Part shown: positions 62,101 to 64,000 of the stretch, in pieces
Numbering within the stretch: position 1 is the stretch's first letter
How the letters are laid out: every line of letters starts with the position of its first letter
Assembly: GCA_026874595.1 (NCBI GenBank)
Contig: CM049306.1
Coordinates: forward strand, 14,097,019-14,161,018
DNA: 64,000 nt
Direction of reading: 5' to 3'
From: Sipunculus nudus
Taxonomy: Eukaryota; Annelida; Sipuncula; Golfingiida; Sipunculidae
Notes under the pieces: model-generated
Seen by the model: the letters and a program-made list of their open reading frames with translations, nothing else
Told to the model about the DNA's origin: nothing
Database searches by the model: none
Program-made: the position numbers and the translations under genes

Positions 62101-62961
62101 AAAAAATTACGAAACTTCAATAACTGTATTGGTCCACAAACAATGTTGACTTTTGGCTTATCTGACTTGAAGGTCATCAGTTTTCAAACTCTTGTGAGAA
62201 ACTACATGTAGAAACAAGTCAAATTTCAAGAACAAATACTGGGTGGTTCAAAAGTTATCATGTTCACAAGAAGTGAAACAGCGAATGCCAAGACTACAGA
62301 TGCCATGGGAGGGGAGACACAGTTCTTATCCATTTCTGGTGGTGGACTGTCTTAATATGTCCAATGGGTATTAGCCAGATTAACAAATTAAAAAAAAAGA
62401 GCTATACATGTTATATTCTTATATATATGCTAAAAATACAATATGGATATATCCTGCAAATTAAAGTATGCAACAAACAACATTACAATTCAAAGAAAGA
62501 TTAAGAACTTTTATATCATCTTAAAGTAAACAGAATACTGTTTCACCTGTACTTTTGTTGAGAAAAAAAGAAAAATTTCTACTATTTTAGTATGCCTGAC
62601 CAAATCTGAAATTTACAACCATAACCTGAATGAAAATCAAGAAAATGTGGCAGCTTAATTACTAGATTATTATTATGTTACATCTCAGTACAATCTTATG
62701 TTTCACAACAGTGATCTTTAGTCCATGAAGTACTTTTATTGGAGGTATGCACTCTCTGAGTGCTGTCTCTGTTCTCTTCGTTTAACAACAGTGACTTAAG
62801 TAAACTGAAGTATGGTTTGTCCACAGGATTACCTTTAGAGCAGCAGTGCCAGCATACTGTCGACTAAGGGCGTCACCATTGTTTGCCCATACCTGTTGGT
62901 ATATACGCTTTACTTGGGTAGGCAGATGCTCATCCGGGGGTAGTAGTCCCAACTTACGACA
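30716..62961 (-). CDS. INPP5F: INPP5F / Sac2 phosphoinositide phosphatase, C-terminal 771 aa (5' part beyond window)
   Basis: Complement of 62833–62961, 59792–59862, 45737–45976, 44780–44851, 41810–41883, 41241–41396, 40692–40782 and 30716–32198. It totals 2316 nt (772 codons with stop) and is phase-consistent throughout. The first two exons end the SAC domain (NNGDALSRQYAGTAALK, GDYTRTGERKL). The next five give the hSac2 homology domain (FRDTYRQVMIDF, GAWAMIDADPW, AYYLVDYDDDIDTLVAYQK, EKIEIG, GYFHVLR). The last exon is a long Ser/Asp/Glu-rich tail ending LRFQHCEPKVMLLS. In vertebrates Sac2 removes the 4-phosphate from PI4P on endosomal membranes, and the hSac2 domain mediates dimerisation. 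The catalytic CX5R motif lies upstream, outside the window. One intron (40783–41240) appears to use a GC donor. The 13.8-kb intron after exon 59792–59862 carries a Ty3/gypsy element and arrays. Confidence 0.93.
32403..33000 (+). mobile_element. 630-bp AT module, copy 2 (fused to another module)
   Basis: It starts ACAAGGGACCTATGGGTC. The palindrome at ~32795 has a mismatch. At ~33001 it passes into the TTTCTGGCATGT module without its own 3' end, which is a recombination or template-switch junction. A few hundred bases of ~340-bp unit lie just upstream (32310–32400). Confidence 0.65.
33001..34028 (+). mobile_element. Superfamily module with 3' hairpin end
   Basis: Two overlapping copies of the module with GTTTTGATATTAGGCAGTC and ATAGGAACTATATAGAGG. 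It ends with a CGGACAGACAGACAG-type run and AGCTCAGATGACT … AGTCAGCTGAGCTAAAAA at ~33994–34026. Confidence 0.6.
34029..34375 (+). repeat. Single ~340-bp unit (nearly identical to 37762–38090)
   Basis: The unit runs from GAGGTGGCACACCCAGTCTG to CTGTTAACAGATGTTCA. It is almost identical to the unit at 37762 about 3.7 kb downstream, much more alike than other units, suggesting a recent local copy. Confidence 0.65.
34790..35345. repeat. ~32-bp minisatellite in a ~112-bp higher-order array
   Basis: Units of the type CACTGAGTGAACTCTTGACC recur with CTGTACCTGGCTG. A longer block ending CCAAAGCTATAAATAG appears twice (~34970 and ~35082). A second small repeat, ACCCATGAGGTGATCACATG, occurs three times at 35170–35250. 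Confidence 0.65.
35640..37758 (+). repeat. ~330-bp array with CATCGCATAAGCTCACAGG ends
   Basis: Units share AACTCGGCCAAAAATCACC-type text and GGTGGCACCACC or GGTGGCGCCACC (37285–37296). Two 3' ends are visible, near 36365–36417 and 37700–37758: a CGACGGACGCCG run, then CACACCATCGCAT, AGCTCACAGGTT and CTAAAAA. It is a sister family of the GCTGAGCTAAAAA elements with a different terminus. Confidence 0.6.
37762..39029. mobile_element. ~340-bp units in both orientations plus reverse 5' end
   Basis: 37762–38455 are forward units (GGTGGCACCACC at ~38106). From ~38480 the repeat runs in reverse through GCAGGGCACAAATCATAACC and the ~330-bp tail module seen at 18290–18620. It ends in an inverted 5' signature (GGCTAAACGTCATGATCCAC) at ~39029. 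This is a head-to-head junction of two copies. Confidence 0.55.
39060..40550 (+). mobile_element. Superfamily modules (second copy of the 14.7–15.4 kb block)
   Basis: 39240–39900 parallels 14740–15400 over ~650 bp, including the poly-G run. 40040–40550 is the CATACCATGGTCAAATTTGG module ending in the 3' hairpin (to ~40548). A poly-G tract near 39085 marks a module start. Confidence 0.6.
40692..40782 (-). CDS. INPP5F: INPP5F exon: end of hSac2 domain
   Basis: 91 nt. Acceptor CACCAG, donor GTATGT. Encodes ELLWIICHQFQAAWNQFSQE then PMPVMECKID. Phase 1 in, 2 out. The split Arg codon completes in the last exon (KID-R-KRSKPH). Confidence 0.9.
41241..41396 (-). CDS. INPP5F: INPP5F exon: GYFHVLR segment (GC donor)
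   Basis: Acceptor CTTTAG. Encodes LMAGLFKAKHMCIRIHYNYD then GDLGYFHVLR… to SSMEEAK. No GT donor in the correct phase exists before the in-frame TAA eight bases further on. AAAAG followed by GC at 41240–41239 gives exact phase 1 to the next exon and a sensible protein join (EEAK–ELLW). Confidence 0.85.
41810..41883 (-). CDS. INPP5F: INPP5F exon: YDDDIDTLVAYQK segment
   Basis: 74 nt. Acceptor TTTCAG, donor GTAACA. Encodes YDDDIDTLVAYQKVFIEDIE then KIEI. Phase 2 in, 1 out. It aligns with the human YYDDEVDKV…EKIEIG block. Confidence 0.93.
42050..43205. mobile_element. Hairpin-ended element with six ~180-bp tandem units (TGCCCC family)
   Basis: The left end has TGCCCC … GGGGCA (42056–42072). The right end is TATGCCCC (43171–43178) paired with GGGGCATA (43194–43201), with inner GGCCAC/GTGGC pairing. 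Between them are six units marked by GTCAAAAGTAGGTCAA at ~42132, 42309, 42490, 42650, 42829 and 43010. No coding. It has the same architecture as the GTATCCGC family but is unrelated in sequence. Confidence 0.7.
43272..44575 (+). mobile_element. Superfamily element with both ends visible
   Basis: It starts with the perfect palindrome GACCCATGGGTC (43280–43291) and GCTCAGCTG. It then carries the ~370-bp module shared with 14350, a poly-G run (~43695) and the TTTTGATATAAGGCAGTCC module. It ends in two successive 3' hairpins (~44421–44452 and ~44538–44572), so one end has been duplicated. Confidence 0.65.
44780..44851 (-). CDS. INPP5F: INPP5F exon: hSac2 middle
   Basis: 72 nt. Acceptor TTTTAG, donor GTGAGT. 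Encodes SGDPNQPDMDKVLLLTQRAY then YLV. Phase 2 in and out. Confidence 0.92.
45737..45976 (-). CDS. INPP5F: INPP5F exon: start of hSac2 domain
   Basis: Acceptor GACAG, donor GTGAGA. Encodes YIKNTFRDTYRQVMIDFTLG… to EPEECLGAWAMIDADPW. Phase 2 in and out. Confidence 0.94.
46330..46930 (-). mobile_element. Reverse superfamily fragment, two ~340-bp units
   Basis: It opens TTTTAGCTCAGCTGACTGAA (inverse 3' end), then two units with GGTGGTGCCACC at ~46619. It is truncated at ~46930. Confidence 0.65.
47045..47345. repeat. ~45-bp minisatellite (GAGGCAACTGAATCCCTGG)
   Basis: Seven or eight diverged units alternate GAGGCAACTGAATCC with GGCAGATCCCTG or GTGGATCCCTG. Confidence 0.7.
47665..47855 (-). repeat. 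3' LTR of the gypsy element (191 bp)
   Basis: Same 191-bp length as the right LTR and ~94 % identical. It is preceded on the − strand by the polypurine tract AGAAAGGAAGGGA (47856–47868), which fixes the element's orientation. Confidence 0.88.
48202..49590 (-). CDS. gypsy pol: integrase (462 codons, open)
   Basis: It begins MAADALSRL, the end of the RNase H linker. It contains the HHCC zinc-binding domain (HEGHQG … CRSCHGC) and the DDE core: Asp in AVVDYYSRF, Asp in TDNGRQF, and Glu in NGEIERQNR. A C-terminal domain without a chromodomain follows (SHLTVESPDGVRYKRNSSHV). It joins insert DNA to the host genome. This is the only long pol segment without a lesion. Confidence 0.9.
   Translation of the reverse strand: MAADALSRLIMDTANVGANSTDIYVRLIAEAAAPRALKLEEIEAHSTKDATLQLVRDCISSDKWDNCSAPFKPVRRELCVVGKVVLRGWRIVIPTSLRTHVLSLAHEGHQGIVKMKSRLRQKVWWPGIDREAESKCRSCHGCQLVSQPSRPEPVVRTDLPKGPWEDLAAGLMGPLPSGHWILAVVDYYSRFLEVDVLQTITSERVINSLDEMFSRFGYPLSLKTDNGRQFVSDRFEEYLKENDIEHRRTTPLWPQANGEIERQNRSMLKVLRVAQATGGDWRRELYKFLTTPHCTTGVSPSELLFRPNVRCKLPQFREELTASDTIQRDNDAERKQKGKDYTDQRRRVCESDIEIGDQVLVEQQHKNKLSTRYADKPYTIVDKVGSHLTVESPDGVRYKRNSSHVQRYVEPLEDQDTCPENTSTECNVSDSEIIEDSVPTPTEGRPTREHRTPSRYKDFVMD
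49591..50261 (-). pseudogene. gypsy pol: RT connection and RNase H
   Basis: It includes GHIFNSRGI, the RT thumb FLGLVNFSGRFI, and the RNase H residues in VVDASPVGLGAIL, STTEKEALAIVWACERF and IVTDHKPL. It ends in an in-frame TAA at 49591–49593, just before the integrase part. Confidence 0.87.
50262..50680 (-). pseudogene. gypsy pol: reverse transcriptase palm
   Basis: It contains SSGDIRLCIDMR and motif A FSKLDLKNGFHQI. After a TAG at 50366–50368, the same frame continues into the active-site box ISDDVIV, an ISDD variant of YxDD found in this lineage. The frame is lost between 50300 and 50241. Confidence 0.85.
50677..51210 (-). pseudogene. gypsy pol: protease and start of reverse transcriptase
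   Basis: It opens right after an in-frame TGA (51211–51213) and contains the aspartic protease motif LIDSGASANVVD. A linker and the RT entry region (RIPFGMREKLEAKIRELL, EDIIEP) follow. It is broken by a small deletion with frameshift near 50690, where the segment before VIIPK should be. Confidence 0.85.
51253..52146 (-). CDS. gypsy gag (297 codons)
   Basis: The retroelement capsid/nucleocapsid polyprotein forms the particle and binds its RNA. The start MAVNIELAPLPPLD lies ~90 bp inside the 5' LTR. A capsid-like helical region fills residues ~20–200. Two zinc knuckles follow at ~215–255: C-x2-C-x4-H-x6-C and C-x2-C-x4-H-x4-C. The x6 spacing in the first is usual for K02A2.6-like elements. It ends at a TAA that interrupts the frame before protease. 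Confidence 0.88.
   Translation of the reverse strand: MAVNIELAPLPPLDCAGEPTSVGPRWKRWKTSFEFYIVGKGVNNPEQMKALLLHSAGMDVQDVFMTLPPVVSQDDDDDVYKETMRILDAYFTPKLNVPYERHIFRQLKQENEETVDQFVSRLRRQALNCDFGDDKDEQIRDQDIDSCKSSTLRRKLLQRGADVTLEIVLETAGALEAVVVQAKGIEGKMEVNRIENRRKFVKVRESRPRSDQAHVKCFQCGREGHLQKDLACPARKATCNSCHLRGHFAVVCKTKNVTQAKDKDRKQNQRRTGRNNVTQVSQVNSSSEDEHFFILQQ
52236..52426 (-). repeat. 5' LTR of the gypsy element (191 bp)
   Basis: On the − strand it begins TGTAGTATTTACGG and ends GGGTAAAGAC. A TGG-initiated primer-binding-site candidate (52218–52228) lies about 8 nt inside. Confidence 0.88.
52901..57186 (+). mobile_element. Large superfamily composite with nested modules
   Basis: The 5' signature GTGACCCATGGGTC is at ~52906. 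~340-bp units run 53040–54090. The 630-bp AT module follows (54093–54740), then unique DNA (54740–55310). A module with a ~90-bp insertion (55516–55605, ends ACCGTAAA / TTTACCG) ends in a 3' hairpin (~55788–55825). Four more units (55826–57120) carry GGTGGCGCCACC at 56166 and 56825. The final 3' hairpin is at 57147–57185. Unit spacing is ~320–348 bp. No coding. Confidence 0.65.
54093..54740 (+). mobile_element. 630-bp AT module, copy 3, with 32-bp palindrome
   Basis: It is inserted in the ~340-bp array after GAGAAAA-type text. Its central palindrome is perfect over 32 bp (54487–54518), the longest of the four copies. It lacks the AGCTGAGCTAAAAA end. Confidence 0.7.
57190..58797. other. INPP5F intron sequence without recognised features
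   Basis: I see no gene. A hydrophobic − strand frame at 57446–57560 is flanked by AG and GT but is not needed by the INPP5F reading frame. A short duplication (GTGACCTCTGACCTCA-type) occurs at ~57745 and ~57885. Confidence 0.4.
58798..58960 (-). repeat. Exon-end-derived minisatellite, distal part
   Basis: Units on the − strand read GAATTCAACCAACAG then ATAAAA and TTAGTGTGATGGGTTGG. GAATTCA-CCAACAG copies the last bases of the exon ending at 59792, where the exon has GAATTCAGCCAACAG. Donor GT is changed to AT in these units. Confidence 0.6.
58985..59600 (-). pseudogene. Non-LTR retrotransposon ORF2 C-terminal fragment
   Basis: Frames on the − strand show AGHVCHMPDTRL, the conserved post-RT motif of many invertebrate LINEs. 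A terminal C2H2 finger, CPTCGRFSCAWIGLTSHLQT then HK (C-x2-C-x12-H-x3-H), follows before a stop at ~58985. Stops and frameshifts lie between them. It splits the exon-derived minisatellite. The clade is not assigned. Confidence 0.72.
59600..59791 (-). repeat. Exon-end-derived minisatellite, proximal part
   Basis: It begins at the true donor of exon 59792–59862 and continues with TTCCAGATAACAGGTAAAAA (a second GT donor-like site near 59737), then TTCCAGCCAACAGGGAAAC and TTCCAGTCAACC, each with TGATTGGTTGGT-type spacers. Confidence 0.6.
59792..59862 (-). CDS. INPP5F: INPP5F exon: GDYTRTGERKL segment
   Basis: Acceptor ATTTTAG, donor GTATGT. Encodes GDYTRTGERKLTGLMKDGMN then SAN, the invariant end of the SAC domain. 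Phase 0 in, 2 out. Its 3' end is copied in the adjacent intronic minisatellite. Confidence 0.95.
59893..61080. mobile_element. Hairpin-ended tandem-core element (GTATCCCC family)
   Basis: The left end is CATAGTATCCCAAGACAATT followed by poly-C. The right end is a hairpin GTATCCCC (61050–61057) with GGGGATAC (61069–61076). Between them are about three ~300-bp units with CATAACCCATGTCTATGTAT and GGTGGCACCACC (~60519). Confidence 0.65.
61148..61907. mobile_element. 760-bp TA-flanked MITE
   Basis: The ends CTGTGGAAGT … ACTTCCACAG are exact over 10 bp, and imperfect inverted similarity continues to ~40 bp (GTGTGAATTTTCGGGC versus its inverse). TA flanks both sides (61146–61147 and 61908–61909). 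No transposase. TA duplication fits Tc1/mariner-type elements. Confidence 0.72.
61990..62290. repeat. Degraded pair of the ~150-bp GAAGGTCAAGG repeat
   Basis: Relative of the array at 19560–20465; two units with GAAAATGAAGGTCAAGG and CAAACTCTTGTGAGAA. Confidence 0.5.
62833..62961 (-). CDS. INPP5F: INPP5F exon: end of SAC domain
   Basis: 43 codons, CRKLGLLPPDEHLP… to QYAGTAALK. Acceptor GTTGAAG, donor GTAATC. Phase 0 on both sides. It matches the conserved segment just C-terminal to the SAC catalytic loop. This is the most 5' exon I can place. Confidence 0.92.
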
Positions 62962-63126
62962 CTTCAACACAAATATTAACACAATATTACTATATGCTGA
63001 AGGTTTAAGTAAACCAATTCACATGGTCAAGGGACCTGTATAGCTTCAGATATGAAAGAACCAACCAAACAATCACACAATAAATAAATAAGCAAACATG
63101 TTAATTACTCATTAAAATAACTAGAT

Positions 63127-63440
63127 ATTGCCATAGTATCCCCAGACAATTAATCCCTCCCCCTTTAAGAATAGGTCCCCCATCTTCAACAGCATATACT
63201 GACACTCTGCGAGTGACAATGGTTTCTTCCATCTATCAACTTGAGAAATAATATTTTCACCAAATATGGGGGCCAATACTCTTGAGGAAAGGGGATTAAT
63301 TTTTACTATAAAAATGTTAAGGTAGGTGGTGCCACCTGTCTGGTCAATGGGAAAACTCTCCAAGATGGATGTACATGCCAAATTAAAGACCAACTCATTG
63401 AATGACTCCTCAGATATGAGCAATTTTCACTTAAAACAAA
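63127..63440. mobile_element. GTATCCCC-family element, truncated
   Basis: It shares CATAGTATCCCCAGACAATT with 59909 and has GGTGGTGCCACC at ~63326. The right part is lost at the next module. Confidence 0.5.
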
Positions 63441-63464
63441 TGTACGGATGGACTCCACACAAAA

Positions 63465-64000
63465 ACAAGGGACCTATGGGTCACGGCGCTCAGCTGTTAT
63501 ATATGATAAAAAATATGATTTAGAAATGAGGCACATGCTGGTTTTATGTGGTAATAAAAATAAGCTGTATTATGAGTTGTTGTTGTTTAGCTTATGTATG
63601 ATTTTAATAGTACCTTTGGAGACAGGAAAGATGATTAATTTCATTTATTTTATTAACAAATGGAGTGCGATTGTCACACAGATTTTGACTTGGCCATATA
63701 ACTTATAAGCAGAACATATAATATAAGAGTAACTATTTATTAAAAAAATACAAATATTGTCCCAAATATAATTTTTATTAAAAATAATAAGAGAATAGTA
63801 TGATTTTTTCAAATAAAATATAACTGAAATGATTATTAAAATAATATTAAAGAATATATTCATGAATGCATTCATTAATACATTTTGAAAGTATTTGCAC
63901 TGGTATTCATATACTTTCATTTTTACCTGAATTCCCATTCTTATGAAAGAAATTTTATAATGGAGTACATATTCATATTTGTGTTTAAATACAATTGCAA
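63465..64000 (+). mobile_element. 630-bp AT module, copy 4 (cut by window end)
   Basis: It starts ACAAGGGACCTATGGGTC. It is highly similar to copy 1 through the central palindrome (mismatched here) and runs off the window. Confidence 0.7.

Overview
The window is animal nuclear DNA. Genes have GT–AG introns, long AT-rich introns, microsatellites and many interspersed repeats. The repeat style points to a mollusc, most likely a bivalve: hairpin-ended elements with tandem cores, 3' ends that finish in GCTAAAAA, and a Ty3/gypsy element with a K02A2.6-like pol. The species cannot be fixed from the sequence alone.

Two host genes can be built exon by exon, and they converge tail to tail. On the + strand, seven phase-consistent exons (3156–13430) encode a 374-residue coiled-coil protein. 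Its N-terminal half resembles CCDC172, and its C-terminal half is a low-complexity tail that I do not recognise. On the − strand, eight exons (62961 down to 30716) encode the last 771 residues of an INPP5F/Sac2 phosphoinositide phosphatase: the end of the SAC domain, the complete hSac2 homology region and a long disordered tail. Its 5' exons, including the catalytic Cys motif, lie beyond base 64000.

Nearly everything else is repeat. (a) 1–3155 is non-coding. (b) The 5.3-kb intron 3 of the + gene holds a hairpin-ended tandem element (6636–7830) and an 85-bp direct repeat pair; one copy ends in a textbook recursive-splice-like junction. (c) 13640–14342 is a solo-LTR-like block that supplies the first AATAAA after the + gene. 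(d) 14350–25045, 32310–40550, 43272–44575, 46330–46930 and 52901–57186 are built from one modular repeat superfamily. It has a 5' palindrome (GACCYATGGGTC), a 3' hairpin (AGCTCAGATGACT paired with AGTCAGCTGAGCT, then AAAAA) and interchangeable cores: ~340-bp tandem units, ~145-bp units rich in TGACCT, and a 630-bp palindrome-rich AT module. (e) The 13.8-kb INPP5F intron holds a decayed 4.76-kb Ty3/gypsy element (47665–52426, − strand) with ~94 % identical LTRs. (f) 58798–59790 holds a non-LTR retrotransposon tail. It sits inside a minisatellite whose unit repeats the 3' end of the adjacent INPP5F exon. (g) 61148–61907 is a TA-flanked MITE.

The most striking signal is a 12-bp palindrome, GGTGGCGCCACC. 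It recurs inside tandem cores of several otherwise unrelated repeat families across the window.
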